A stretch of 62,789 nt of DNA. Source: Richelia sinica FACHB-800 (GTDB taxonomy: Bacteria > Cyanobacteriota > Cyanobacteriia > Cyanobacteriales > Nostocaceae). Numbering within the stretch: the stretch's first letter is position 1; each line of letters opens with the position of its first letter. The stretch is taken from assembly GCF_014698825.1 (NCBI RefSeq), contig NZ_JACJTT010000031.1, forward strand, positions 1 through 62,789, in the 5' to 3' direction. This document shows positions 9,566 to 19,163 of the stretch, piece by piece. The notes below the pieces were generated by a model. The model saw nothing but the letters and a program-made list of their open reading frames with translations. It made no database searches and was not told the origin of the DNA. The position numbers and the translations under genes were made by a program.

Positions 9566-9664
9566 ATCAACACTTTGGCTTGTAATTTTGGATTTTAGAT
9601 TTTAGGTAGAAGTTGTACAAAAATCATCCAAAATCCGAAATCCAAAATTTCCATTGCTGATGAT

Positions 9665-10504
9665 TTAAGAATGAAAAATCATTGTTAACAGTGGCAAAAA
9701 AGCCAACAAGAAGAAATACCAAGATAGTGTTTTGCCTTCACAAGTTGATGCTGGTGGTGTTAACAACGCCTCAATTCTCTGCTCTAATCTCTCCGCACCA
9801 GAAGAATTCAATGCGGCACAACAAACTTCTGTAGCCATGGTTTTGCCGCTGACTACTAATAGCAATGACTCTGCCAAGATTAAGGGATCTACTTGAGTAG
9901 CAGCGTAGCTATCAGCCCGTAATTCTCTCAACATTAATAATTCTTGCCACAGGGCTTCTGTATTAGGCAACCAACTGGTGCAGGAACGCACCCAACCTAG
10001 CCAAAAAAACCAAAAGGTATCTCTATAGTAGAAATGGCCTTGTTCGTGGGCTAAAACGCTTTCTATATGGCTAGGAGAGAGGGTTTGTAGTAATCCTTGA
10101 CTCACTACTAGTTCTGGCTGCCAAAAGCCCATTTGACCAGCGAATAAAGCTGTGGTTGATAACAGGCGTGCAGTTTGACTACCAAGGCGAATTTGGGGAC
10201 ATTCCCGCGCAGATTTAACGGAATGCCATCCTTGCAGTGCTAGTTGGATACACAAACAACTAAAAAAGCCAATTTCGCATAAGGCCAGGGCGTAGCTGAA
10301 GGAGTCGATGTACATACCACCCATTTTCCCCTGTGGACCCATACACAGCACTGCCACTGATGTGATGAAAATTAGTAGAGGGGGGAAAAGAAATGAAAAT
10401 AAGGTGCTGTGCCAGCGTAAATGCCAATTCCCTTGGGGTTGACTCCAAGACGACCTCAACCACCAAGCAATGGTTAAAACCGTGAAAATCATGACTAAAT
10501 GCAT
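9665..10504 (-). CDS. M56/M48-type membrane metalloprotease (BlaR1-like)
   Basis: A 279-aa integral membrane protein with hydrophobic segments near residues 1-15, 35-55, 70-90, 160-175 and 260-277. It carries a zinc protease site: H153-E-x-x-H157 in LAHEQGH and a downstream E194-x3-D198 in ELRADSYA, as in M48/M56 peptidases. There is no penicillin-binding sensor domain, so it is not a beta-lactam receptor in the BlaR1 sense. Its ATG overlaps the stop of the BlaI-type repressor gene by one base (TAATG), so the two are translationally coupled. By analogy with BlaR1/MecR1 it may inactivate the repressor on a membrane signal; that is inference. Confidence 0.88.
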   Translation of the reverse strand: MHLVMIFTVLTIAWWLRSSWSQPQGNWHLRWHSTLFSFLFPPLLIFITSVAVLCMGPQGKMGGMYIDSFSYALALCEIGFFSCLCIQLALQGWHSVKSARECPQIRLGSQTARLLSTTALFAGQMGFWQPELVVSQGLLQTLSPSHIESVLAHEQGHFYYRDTFWFFWLGWVRSCTSWLPNTEALWQELLMLRELRADSYAATQVDPLILAESLLLVVSGKTMATEVCCAALNSSGAERLEQRIEALLTPPASTCEGKTLSWYFFLLAFLPLLTMIFHS

Positions 10505-10923
10505 TATTGTTCTCCCCTGGCTTGGCGTGCCGCTTGAATTCGTTGCGCGATCGCTTCTATTTGTTGACTAGTTGCTTCATCTAAACTATCGGCAAAGGCC
10601 GCAACTACATCGGGATTACCCACTGCTAAAAATCGCTGCAATTGTTCATGGGCTTTAATCATCTGTGCTTGTTGTTCAGTCAACAAGGGCCGCCAATAAA
10701 ATGCTCTACCTTTTTTGTCACAGGCCAGCCAACCTTTTTCGGTGAGACGACGGAGAACCGTGGTGACGGAAGTATAAGCCAATTCTCGATTTGGGTCAGC
10801 GAGAATACGATTGTGTACATCCTTGACTGTAGCAGAACCTAGTTCCCAGACAATGCTTAAAATTTCAGCTTCTAGGGGGCCAACGGAAAGTTGTTTAGGA
10901 CGATAATCGGGTAAAGGTGCCAT
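10504..10923 (-). CDS. BlaI/MecI/CopY-family transcriptional repressor
   Basis: A 139-aa winged-helix repressor. The N-terminal ~80 residues match the family: LGPLEAEILSIVWELG-like helix 1 (here VGPLEAEIL), SVTTVLRRLTEKGWL recognition helix and a wing ending RAFYWRPLL. The C-terminal helix is the dimerisation and protease-sensitive part in BlaI and MecI. It is the first gene of a two-gene operon with the membrane metalloprotease and is divergent from comB across a 248-bp spacer. It probably represses its own operon; I could not find a clear TACA-N-TGTA operator. Confidence 0.92.
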   Translation of the reverse strand: MAPLPDYRPKQLSVGPLEAEILSIVWELGSATVKDVHNRILADPNRELAYTSVTTVLRRLTEKGWLACDKKGRAFYWRPLLTEQQAQMIKAHEQLQRFLAVGNPDVVAAFADSLDEATSQQIEAIAQRIQAARQARGEQ

Positions 10924-11171
10924 ATTTTAATTATTAGGTAATGGATTTGTCAGTTTCTAGCATTCACTGGTGACCAATCCTCAATCTTCTCTATCTTTCA
11001 GATTACAAGATGCAATGCCAAGCTTTAAGTCCTTAAAGCCATGAATATAGCCTTTTTTCAGCTTTTATAGTATTTATGTATTGATTAAGACTAGACCCCA
11101 GGCATAAACTGTAAGGGACATCAAGTAGGTAGAATATAACCGCAGTAGTATAGAGCAGGTGTATTCAAAGC

Positions 11172-11912
11172 GTGAAGCTATTTGTATATCACACTCCAGA
11201 ATTAACCCCAACCGACGAAGCACCAGAATGTGCGATCGCGGTTGATGTCTTGCGGGCCACTAGTACAATGGCCACCGTTTTAGCCGCTGGAGGGGAAGCA
11301 GTCCAAGTCTTTAGTGATTTAGACCAACTTTTAGATGTTAGTGAAACCTGGCCTCCAGAAAAAAGATTACGGGCTGGAGAGCGTGGCGGTTCCAAAGTAG
11401 CTGGCTTTGAGTTAGGTAACTCTCCTTTAGATTGTACAGAGGAATTAGTCAAGGGCAGACGTTTATTCATTAGTACCACCAACGGAACTCGGGCCTTAAC
11501 CAGGATACAAAAAGCACCTATTGTGATTGCCGCAGCTTTAATTAATCGGGCCGCAGTAGTGAATTTTATCTTGGAAAAGCAGCCAGAAACTGTTTGGATT
11601 GTTGGTTCTGGTTGGGAAGGTAGTTTTTCTCTGGAAGATACAGTTTGTGCTGGGGCGATCGCTCATAGCTTGTGGCAACAAACTCACATTCCTCTGGAGG
11701 AACTAGCTGGTAATGATGAAGTGGCTGGTGCGATCGCTCTTTACTCTCAGTGGCAAGAAAACTTATTAGGACTATTTCACCAAGCTAGTCATGGCCAGCG
11801 ATTATTACGCTTAGAATGCCATGAAGACCTAAAGTATTGTTCCCAAACAGATATTTTAGATGTCCTGCCTATGCAGTATGAACCAGGTGTATTAAAAAGT
11901 CACAAAAGATAA
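11172..11912 (+). CDS. comB: ComB-family 2-phosphosulfolactate phosphatase
   Basis: A 246-aa protein of the ComB family, which removes phosphate from 2-phosphosulfolactate in archaeal coenzyme M synthesis. Family blocks are visible: [15 protein letters not shown] near the N-terminus, [16 protein letters not shown] and STTNGTRAL. Cyanobacteria do not make coenzyme M, so the true substrate here is unknown; the family is nonetheless conserved in cyanobacteria. It starts at a GTG (11172), leaving a normal N-terminus, and is followed by its own terminator. It stands alone between divergent and convergent genes. Confidence 0.9.
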   Translation: MKLFVYHTPELTPTDEAPECAIAVDVLRATSTMATVLAAGGEAVQVFSDLDQLLDVSETWPPEKRLRAGERGGSKVAGFELGNSPLDCTEELVKGRRLFISTTNGTRALTRIQKAPIVIAAALINRAAVVNFILEKQPETVWIVGSGWEGSFSLEDTVCAGAIAHSLWQQTHIPLEELAGNDEVAGAIALYSQWQENLLGLFHQASHGQRLLRLECHEDLKYCSQTDILDVLPMQYEPGVLKSHKR

Positions 11913-11950
11913 GCAAAATTTAGTTTTTTTGTGTTTGTTTTATTTGTTTT

Positions 11951-11987
11951 ACCCCGTTGAGGCAATTGCTAGCAATGGGGTATTTTT
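11951..11987 (+). terminator. Rho-independent terminator of comB
   Basis: ACCCCGTTG pairs with CAATGGGGT (nine pairs, one G-U) around a 13-nt loop. TATTTTT follows. It lies 38 bp after the comB stop. Confidence 0.85.
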
Positions 11988-12136
11988 CATTTCCCAGGGA
12001 ATAGGTCCAAAGGCTGTTGAGGTAATTAGGAGAAATACTCGATTTTCCAGGTTTTCCTACCGGAAACTAGTTCAGTGACAGCTAACATCGCACCTAGATT
12101 CACATAGTTATAGTTTCCGGTTCATTTGCCTGAAGA

Positions 12137-13921
12137 TTATGACCGCACACTGCTCAAAGGTACACCTAACCAACCAGCAAAATTTTCTGCTTGAGTGGCA
12201 TCAGGATTTTGCACAGGTACTAAATGATAATGGACATTGGGTGCATCGAGAGTCACTGAATAGGTACGCAATTCATCTTGATGGAAAACGGTGATGTGGA
12301 TCAGATCATTGGGCCGATAATCCTTGAGGCGATCGCTTAACTGACCTGCTGCCACTTTCAACCCATCAATGGCCAGTATCTCATCACCTGCGTCTAATCC
12401 AGCATGATAAGCTGGTGAATCTGCCTCTATAAATTTAATGATTTCCCGACCATTTTCCGTTTTGAGTCTGACACCTAAATAAGGTTCTTCTTCTTTTTCT
12501 GCTTTCAATTCCACACCAAACAGTGTCAGGTATTTGTTGAAAGGTAGTTCTTCTACGCTGTCAATGTAAGCCTTAAAGAAGTCTGTTAAATCAATGCCCG
12601 CTACAGACTCAATCACTGCTTGCAACTGTTCGGGAGTATAGCCGATTTCCGCTTTGCCAAATTGCTGCCACATCTGCCGCATCACATCATCAAGCGATCG
12701 CTGATTGCTATGTAGGGCGCGAATCAATAGGTCTAACAGTAACGATACCATTTCCCCTTTCAAATAATAGGAAATTTGGGAATTACCGCTATTAGCATCA
12801 GGGCGATACAATTTGATCCAAGCATCAAAACTCGATTCCGACAACGGTTGTACCTTCCGTCCAGGAGTCGTTTGATAACGAGCAATTTCTTTACCCAAAT
12901 AACTTAAATAGGCCTTAGCATCATAAAGTCCTGCCCGCAAAGGAATCAGCAAGTCATAGTAACTGGTAGTCCCCTCGCAAAACCATAGAGAGGGAGTGTA
13001 ATTTTCCTGGTCGTAATCAAACACTTCCAAGGCTTTGGGACGAATCCGCTTCACGTTCCACAAGTGAAAGAATTCATGGGCCACCAATTGTAAAAATCGC
13101 TCATACTTATCTTGGGCACGAAAACCAAACCTTTGATAAATTAAGGAGCAAGAATTTTTATGTTCCAATCCCCCGTAAGCCTGGTTAAATAAATGCAGCA
13201 GAAACACATATCTGTCATAAGGCAAACCACCAAATAAATCTGCTTCTACTTCAATAATTTTCCCGAAGTCAGCAATCATTTTTTGGGCTTGAAAATTGCC
13301 TTTGCCCCAAATTGCCAATTCATGGGGTTTACCCAACACTTCAAATTTATACAAGCTGTGGCTGCCAATTTCAAAGGGGCTATCCACCAGGGTATCAAAA
13401 TCAGCTGCCCAGAAGGTATTACTGCCCTCGGTGTGTTGTGGTAACCCAGTAGTAACTTGCCATTCTGAGTTGGGTGGAACGACAGTGATGCTAATGGGCA
13501 GGTGTTCCCAACCAGGAATGCGTAAAAATAACGCAGCCCCATTAAAATAACCATGAGTGTTATCTAAGTGGTTAGTACGCACTGATAAATCATTAGCAAA
13601 CACCTGGTAGCGGATCACGACTTCTGAAGCATCACCTTTTTCTATCTGCCAGTGATTTTTACTAACTTTCTGCCAAGGTAAAGCTTCTGTCCCTGCCAAT
13701 GCAGTAAAATCTTGTAAATTTTTGGCGTATTCCCTCACTAAGTAGGAGCCAGGAGTCCAAACTGGCATTTTCAAATCGAGTACGGGAAATGGGTAGTCTA
13801 CCACCTGCAAAGTCACCTCAAACAGATGGGTTTCTGGTTGAGACATTGCCACTATATAGTTGATAGATGGACAGATTTCCTTAACTTGAGTATTGAGACG
13901 AGGTGCGATTGCTTCAGTCAT
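12137..13921 (-). CDS. M61 glycyl-aminopeptidase-like protease with PDZ domain
   Basis: A 594-aa member of the M61 family. The beta-rich N-terminal domain (about 15-195) is followed by a thermolysin-like catalytic domain with H282-E-F-F-H286 and the downstream glutamate in FCEGTTSYY (E316). The GGLEHKNS block before the zinc site is also typical. A C-terminal PDZ domain occupies about 485-570 (YLGVRL, ADSPAYHAGLDAGDEILAIDG). There is no signal peptide. Known M61 enzymes remove N-terminal Gly/Ala or act as endopeptidases; the substrate here is unknown. It is convergent with comB. Confidence 0.93.
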   Translation of the reverse strand: MTEAIAPRLNTQVKEICPSINYIVAMSQPETHLFEVTLQVVDYPFPVLDLKMPVWTPGSYLVREYAKNLQDFTALAGTEALPWQKVSKNHWQIEKGDASEVVIRYQVFANDLSVRTNHLDNTHGYFNGAALFLRIPGWEHLPISITVVPPNSEWQVTTGLPQHTEGSNTFWAADFDTLVDSPFEIGSHSLYKFEVLGKPHELAIWGKGNFQAQKMIADFGKIIEVEADLFGGLPYDRYVFLLHLFNQAYGGLEHKNSCSLIYQRFGFRAQDKYERFLQLVAHEFFHLWNVKRIRPKALEVFDYDQENYTPSLWFCEGTTSYYDLLIPLRAGLYDAKAYLSYLGKEIARYQTTPGRKVQPLSESSFDAWIKLYRPDANSGNSQISYYLKGEMVSLLLDLLIRALHSNQRSLDDVMRQMWQQFGKAEIGYTPEQLQAVIESVAGIDLTDFFKAYIDSVEELPFNKYLTLFGVELKAEKEEEPYLGVRLKTENGREIIKFIEADSPAYHAGLDAGDEILAIDGLKVAAGQLSDRLKDYRPNDLIHITVFHQDELRTYSVTLDAPNVHYHLVPVQNPDATQAENFAGWLGVPLSSVRS

Positions 13922-13948
13922 CTTGTGTGCTGCGTCTTAAGTGATTAA

Positions 13949-13976
13949 TCAATAGTCATTAGTCAATAGTCAATAA
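13949..13976. repeat. Heptanucleotide STRR-like repeat (TCAATAG)
   Basis: Four tandem 7-mers, TCAATAG-TCATTAG-TCAATAG-TCAATAA, lie just upstream of the M61 protease start. It is the same heptamer family as 4571-4591. Apart from this, 13977-14297 shows nothing I can name. Confidence 0.7.
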
Positions 13977-14297
13977 TCCTAACCTGCTTGGATCAGGGTA
14001 GCTAAGGTCATTAGATTGTTTTAGCAAGTTACGGAGAATTGGTATTACACACTCAGATTAGTTGCTTAGGGTGGGTGTTGGGGTGTGGGGTCTAGACTTC
14101 CAGAGGGTAAGTACCCACGCCAATAGGGTGGCATAAATATGATATAATGAAACATTTTTTACATTTTTACCCCCGCCTTTACCCTGAATCTAACCTTGAG
14201 AATGTGCGATCGCTCGCCTCTTCTACTCACATCGCAACTACCAGTGTTACACAAGTTTCATGCAGTAGCTTGCTGCCTAATTGTGTAACTTCAGTGT

Positions 14298-14981
14298 TCA
14301 AATTTTGGCAGCTAAATTGGCCAATTGTTTAAAATTGATAATATTAATGACATTTTTTACAGGATCAATTTTTAGCCATCCCTTTTCATCCAGTTTTTCC
14401 ATAATCTTCGTTGTTTCATCAACAGTAATTTCTGTCACATCCGCTAAATCTTTAAAAGAGATTTTCAAAATTTCTTTGCCGTGATCGAAATCTTGACCAT
14501 AGCTTTCTCCCAAACTGACTAAAGTGTGGGCTAATTTCACTGCTGGTGGAGCTAAACGCATTTGTAGACGTAAATTAATCTGCCTCAAGCGTCGCACCAT
14601 CAATTGCAGCATTCTATGATGTAGCTGTGGATCTTTAAATAAAATTTGGATGAATCTTTCACGGGATACACTTAATAATTTCACTGTTGACAAGGCAATT
14701 ACATCTGTTGACCGAGGAGACTCGTCCAATACTGCCATCTCACCAAAAAAATCACCTCGACCTAAAATTGCTATGGCCACAGACTCATCTCCAGTGGTGC
14801 GTCGGACTTTCACCCAACCGGAAACAATAAAATAGACGGCATTACCCCAAGCATCTTCCATTAATACTGCTCGTTCCGCAGGGTATTCGTGTTCAACAGC
14901 TATACTAAACAGCCATTCCAACGTTTGCGGGTTAGCTGTACTTAGTAAGGGGAAAAGATCGCTTAAAACTTCGGTTTGCAT
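14298..14981 (-). CDS. Crp/Fnr-family transcriptional regulator
   Basis: A 227-aa regulator. The N-terminal cyclic-nucleotide-binding fold (about 15-130) contains a phosphate-binding-cassette-like GEMAVLDESPRST (Gly-Glu and Arg-Ser/Thr at cNMP-contact positions). A long dimerisation helix follows (about 125-150), then a winged helix-turn-helix (about 165-215: FKDLADVTEITVDETTKIMEKL). There is no cysteine cluster for an Fnr-type iron-sulfur centre. Whether it binds cAMP cannot be settled by reading. It is flanked by the M61 gene and the PilB-N-like gene, with no clear operon partner. Confidence 0.92.
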   Translation of the reverse strand: MQTEVLSDLFPLLSTANPQTLEWLFSIAVEHEYPAERAVLMEDAWGNAVYFIVSGWVKVRRTTGDESVAIAILGRGDFFGEMAVLDESPRSTDVIALSTVKLLSVSRERFIQILFKDPQLHHRMLQLMVRRLRQINLRLQMRLAPPAVKLAHTLVSLGESYGQDFDHGKEILKISFKDLADVTEITVDETTKIMEKLDEKGWLKIDPVKNVINIINFKQLANLAAKI

Positions 14982-15281
14982 GAAATGTGTGCGAGGAATG
15001 AATTCAAAACTAGAGAACTAGTACAGAATGATTCAAAATCTCTAACCACAATTTCCAAAGCTGATGGTAGAAAGTATCAGTCCTATGAAAAATTGAGGGA
15101 TTTTGTCGCCATTGTACTCAGTCTGTTACTATCAGTTTTTTAGCACGCAATCATCAGCTAGTTCAGAAAACAAGTATTGCTCCTGTATCGCTAGAAAACA
15201 GATGAATTGTTAATGCTGTAATCACAACATAACAATTATTAATGGTAATAGAAAACAGCAATGATGTTTTCACATGTATTA

Positions 15282-16433
15282 TTAGCTATTTTCCGGTAAC
15301 GAATTATTACTTAAAAGGATTCGTACTTGTTGATCCAAATTTTCCATGAGTGGGTTGAGAGAGGCTAAAGCTTCTGACTGTTGAGGACTAAGCTCAAAAT
15401 CAGGCAAGAACCTTTCTTGCAGTTCATTTAACAAACATCGTAGTTTTTGCACTGTCTCCAAGGTATCACGGCTCAAAAAGCCCATTTGCTGCTGATGGTA
15501 GAACTTTAATGCTGAACCCTTTAAAACTTGAATAGTTGCTTCTTCACCGTAATCCCCAGACATCACACGCAAGCGTAATAATATGGGTTTTTGATGGTAA
15601 AGGCATTCTTTTTCTACTTGTTTCGGCTCAGTTACTTTACTCATAGGTAAAGCAGCAAATCGTTTTAATTCATTTAATACACCTTGAAACACTGATAAAG
15701 GAATTTTCTCTACTTGTGCCTGTAACACTCCATTATCAGTCCAGAATATCTTTCCCTCATAAGGTTGTCTTTCCAAATAGAGACGACCAATTTTAGCAGT
15801 TATCACCCTACCCAGTAATTCTACGAGGATTTTTTTGGGGGGTATTGTTGCTAACTGATCAACAGGTGTAAATTCTGAGGGAATTTCTACAGCTATATTC
15901 GGGACTTGGTCTAACATCACTCCATCCAACATCAAATTGAGAGGAGTGAGCATATTATCTGTAGCAGACGAGTCTTCTGTTTCCGAATTCCAGGCTAAGT
16001 TTATCTCCTCTGTTTGGGTTTCTAGAGATGAGGGAGTCTTGGCTTGGGGTTCTACTTTTGGTGGCGATACTAGTTGAATTTTCGTGCCAGTAAATGTATT
16101 TTTATAATTCAGGTAGGCAGAAGATAGAGTTTGATGGGTTTCTAATGTAATTGGCTCAGTCACCATTGTGAGTTGAAGATAAGACAGAAACTGGGCCACA
16201 TAATCAAGGGCTTCCCTATCTTGAGGGTCAACCATGCCCAAAACCAACTGCTGATTTTCGAGTTTTAAGGGCAAAATTTGGTGATATAGACAAGCTTCAA
16301 AGGACAATAGGCTATCAATTAGTTGAAATATTTGCAACTGCTCTGCTTCTAATTCTAGCTGAATTCCTGTGGTATTTGTTACTGAAGGGTTATTTACAGT
16401 TTGATTAATGGGTTTGCCGTCTGAAGACAACAT
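15282..16433 (-). CDS. PilB/GspE N-terminal-like protein lacking the ATPase core
   Basis: A 383-aa soluble protein. Residues ~30-115 resemble the N-terminal domain of PilB/GspE assembly ATPases (ILPLKLENQQLVLGMVDPQDREALDYV). A linker rich in Ser, Thr and Glu follows. Residues ~205-330 (ILVELLGRVI, GKIFWTDNGVLQAQ, LRLRVMSGDYGEEATIQVL) look like the part of PilB preceding its Walker A, where a R-x-S-x-x-P-x-x-x-GE segment normally lies. No Walker A, Asp box or tetracysteine follows; the C-terminus is helical. So it may be a catalytically empty PilB paralogue able to interact with pilus or gliding machinery. The family assignment is moderate and the role is inference. Confidence 0.6.
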   Translation of the reverse strand: MLSSDGKPINQTVNNPSVTNTTGIQLELEAEQLQIFQLIDSLLSFEACLYHQILPLKLENQQLVLGMVDPQDREALDYVAQFLSYLQLTMVTEPITLETHQTLSSAYLNYKNTFTGTKIQLVSPPKVEPQAKTPSSLETQTEEINLAWNSETEDSSATDNMLTPLNLMLDGVMLDQVPNIAVEIPSEFTPVDQLATIPPKKILVELLGRVITAKIGRLYLERQPYEGKIFWTDNGVLQAQVEKIPLSVFQGVLNELKRFAALPMSKVTEPKQVEKECLYHQKPILLRLRVMSGDYGEEATIQVLKGSALKFYHQQQMGFLSRDTLETVQKLRCLLNELQERFLPDFELSPQQSEALASLNPLMENLDQQVRILLSNNSLPENS

Positions 16434-16808
16434 AGGTGTAGTTTTTGGTTATGTCCTGTTATTAATTATTTTGCCTGTTGTCTCTAAGTTTAGTGGTTGG
16501 TCAGTGAAAATACGCTACTAGGCGAACTGAAAATAACAAGACTTAACCTTTGATGAACTTGGGCTAGGGAAGCTGTCCCCATGCTCAAATCATTTAATTA
16601 AACCAGTGATGTTAATTGTAAGGGTTAATAAATTTTGTTTTAGGACGCAACACGCTAATACGTAAACCGTTACTGTATTAGGTATGATGGAGACATCATG
16701 TTCAGGTAAGAATGCCTGTCTGTGTTAGCTTTGAGTCTTCCATCTGTCTTCATAGAAATGAAGTTAGATGAAACGACGCAGCTAATCAGGACAGAATCAG
16801 ACAGTCAA
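16434..16808. other. 375-bp intergenic region, no recognised feature
   Basis: AT-rich spacer between two minus-strand genes. No convincing reading frame, RNA gene or strong terminator was seen. It should contain the promoter of the PilB-N-like gene. Confidence 0.5.
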
Positions 16809-17996
16809 CTAATCTTGGGTTCTTAAGGTTTGGGCAGCAAGATAAACTTTAGTCCATTCACCCATCACTTGATGGGTTTTGAGCTTTAGGTGTTGGGCTG
16901 TAGACTCGATGGAATTACCTGCTCTCCGCAAGTTGAGAATTTCTCTACCTAATGGTGTTAATTGTTCGTCTAGTTGTTGCCATTTTTGTTGTGTTAGCCC
17001 CAAGTTATGTTCTGACAAGGAAATGGACAACCAACTGTCTACGAGTTCGGGCTTGCCTTTGAGGGCGAAAACTCTGACTGCATGGTAGCTGATTTTTTCT
17101 CTGAGTCGGTATACTTCTTTAATTGGTTTGTTGAGTTGTTTGGCGATTTCTTCTTGAGATTTGCCTTGGAGATAGAGTTTGAGCCAATCTACTGCTTGTT
17201 GTCCTAGATTTTGAAGTAAATAGGCTTCAAATTCTTGCTGGACGATTTGTCGCAGTACCTGTTGGTCTTCAATTTCTTTGGTTTCTTGATATTGGGCGAT
17301 CGCTTGGGTATCTACTAAGCTGACTCTGTTCTCGCTGTCTTCTCCCAATACTTCTTCTGATACTAGCCGAATTAAATCACTAGCTGGTACTTGGGTTAAA
17401 CCACCACGCTGACTACGACGGAGATAGTTGACAAAGCGATACACCAACAGGGGTTGATTCCGGACTGGACGTAAACAATATTCTTCCAGACTGGCAAACA
17501 ACAATGTATCCCGTAATCTTTTATCGTTGCTCAATTTGGCGATATCGGCCATTTGCTGCTGCATATAAGAATCGCTTTGTAGCAACTCTTGCAATACTTC
17601 CTGTAGTACATCCACAACACTGCGTTGGCGATCGCGACTCAGAGACACCCAAGTCTGAATTTTATTTCTAATGGTCACCACGCTGCCTAAACGGCTAATT
17701 AAATGGCGATATGCCTTTTCTCTACCTGTCCCCAAATAGCGTTGCTGCAAAATTCGCCACCGATATTCCATCGCTTGTTTGGCTATCTCTAGTTCTTTGG
17801 GGTTAAGTAGGTCAAATCTTTGTAAGTCCACACCTAACAGCCAAAGAACGATACTATTTCTAGCAGCCTCACTTTGTTCTGGACATTCTACCGCCAGTCG
17901 CTTGTGCCAATATTGTGCCAGGTTTGGCCCCTCCGTTGTCATAGTGAGATTGCGCTCCTCAAAACTCTGTTGTAAAGCTAGCATCACAACCCCCAT
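16809..17996 (-). CDS. HetZ-related protein
   Basis: A 395-aa all-helical protein that resembles the HetZ family of heterocystous cyanobacteria. The best evidence is the C-terminal third: a sigma-like helical segment (LQGKSQEEIAKQLNKPIKEV), then YHAVRVFALKGKPELVDSWL and HNLGLTQQKW. I recall the corresponding part of HetZ as a YHLIRFALLHHWELVHEWLE / NLGLTPQQW region. HetZ itself is an early regulator of heterocyst differentiation; this paralogue is too divergent to be called HetZ, and NCBI uses names such as HetZ-related protein 2 for similar proteins. An internal ATG at 17942 (MTTEGPNLAQYW) has a GAGGAG 12 nt upstream and is an alternative start. Confidence 0.7.
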   Translation of the reverse strand: MGVVMLALQQSFEERNLTMTTEGPNLAQYWHKRLAVECPEQSEAARNSIVLWLLGVDLQRFDLLNPKELEIAKQAMEYRWRILQQRYLGTGREKAYRHLISRLGSVVTIRNKIQTWVSLSRDRQRSVVDVLQEVLQELLQSDSYMQQQMADIAKLSNDKRLRDTLLFASLEEYCLRPVRNQPLLVYRFVNYLRRSQRGGLTQVPASDLIRLVSEEVLGEDSENRVSLVDTQAIAQYQETKEIEDQQVLRQIVQQEFEAYLLQNLGQQAVDWLKLYLQGKSQEEIAKQLNKPIKEVYRLREKISYHAVRVFALKGKPELVDSWLSISLSEHNLGLTQQKWQQLDEQLTPLGREILNLRRAGNSIESTAQHLKLKTHQVMGEWTKVYLAAQTLRTQD

Positions 17997-18115
17997 ACCG
18001 ACTTAACTTTTTTAACTAGTAGTTACATGCGGGAATTACTTTGTTCCCTTTCTAATTACGTCTTGCTAGACTCAATTTATGCAGGAATGTTTGATTTAAC
18101 TAGTGCCCTTCCCAG

Positions 18116-18245
18116 AGCTATAGCAGGTGACAGGTAACAGGCTTCGCAGTGAGCGTCAGCCGAAGGGTGACAGTGCTAAAAACCTTTCAGGATCTAAGTT
18201 TTAGTTTTAGTTAATGTCCTAACTGCCTTGTCTACAGCTATAGAT
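18116..18245 (-). repeat. TATAGCA-type dispersed palindromic element, copy A
   Basis: Read on the minus strand, this stretch contains the blocks of the elements at 32734 and 40258: a TATAGC-like end, GTTAGGACATTAACTAA, AGG-TTTTTAGCACTGTCACC, and a closing TGTTACCTGTCACCTGCTATA. An unrelated ~28-bp piece (GGCTTCGCAGTGAGC..GAAGGG) interrupts the CACCTGT heptamer tract. The ends are inverted (CTATAGC). It looks like a small non-autonomous mobile or repeat element with a heptamer tract inside. Confidence 0.75.
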
Positions 18246-18978
18246 ATAAAATTCAAGTATCCTCTGAGGAGTTAGCAAAAGTTTTTTAATTTAATTCATC
18301 CAGTTTGTTTACCCTTTTGGTAAATAGAGAGAGACAATTTAGATATCTCTTTGCTAGCTGACTGGTGACAGTCCCTAAATTTCAACAATTTCATTGGAGA
18401 GGCGAGGATGAGTTATTATTGTGGGTGACGTTATTTTTCGCTATAAGTTTCAAAATTCATTGAATAGTTAATAAATAATCACCAAGTAATCTTTTTACAT
18501 ACTCAATAACCTCTAAAACATCAACTTTATTTAGACTCCTAGTTAATTACTTATCAAAGATAGATAAACATTAGTTAGCAGCAAAAAAAAGTCGAAAACA
18601 AGTGTTTTCCACAATGAAATATAGTGAAGTCTACGGTTTATAAAATAATCAGAAAACACCATACATCCCTTCAGAGTAATCTTGAGGATTGTATTTAAGT
18701 TAAATATTAAGTTTTACAACTCAACAAATATCTTCACTAAAATAGTTAGATGAAGGTATTGCAGCGAAATAAGAAAACTTTTAAGCATTTTCTGTATCAG
18801 AATCTTACTATAGATATGCGGTAGATGTAGTGTGACAGAGATCACTGGTTTTGAGTTAATTTTTCCTTGCTATGCCACTACACGAACCGTACATTGGTGC
18901 AAAAACGTCTTTGATGGTGGGTGATTTTCTGGGTTAGGACTCTCTAGAGTCAACTTGAGAGAAGAGATTTGTTAAATC

Positions 18979-19029
18979 GACATCTGGTGGTAGAGACTGT
19001 AGAGATTTTACGTGTAAAGGCTCTACAAG
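18979..19029. repeat. Degenerate copy of the GTAGAGA..TCTCTAC palindrome
   Basis: GACATCTGG..GTAGAGACTGTAGAG..TTTACGTGTAAA..CTCTACAAGG matches the perfect palindrome at 54639-54668, including the same left flank (GACATCTG), with several changes that weaken the stem. It lies in the 1.15-kb spacer 18007-19163, which otherwise holds only copy A of the TATAGCA element and AT-rich DNA with no reading frame or RNA gene I can support. Confidence 0.7.
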
Positions 19030-19163
19030 GGTTATGGGAAAAGCATATTTAATTTTTGGATATATTTAATATAATTAAATTATTTCGTGATGCGTTAAAG
19101 CAGTGATCAGTAGTATTTATATATTGCATTAATTTTTATACTGACCACTGATTACAAACAGAT

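Noticed and set aside
14147-14332. 61-codon plus-strand frame
   Set aside because: Overlaps the 3' end of the Crp-family regulator on the opposite strand and has no protein-like features.
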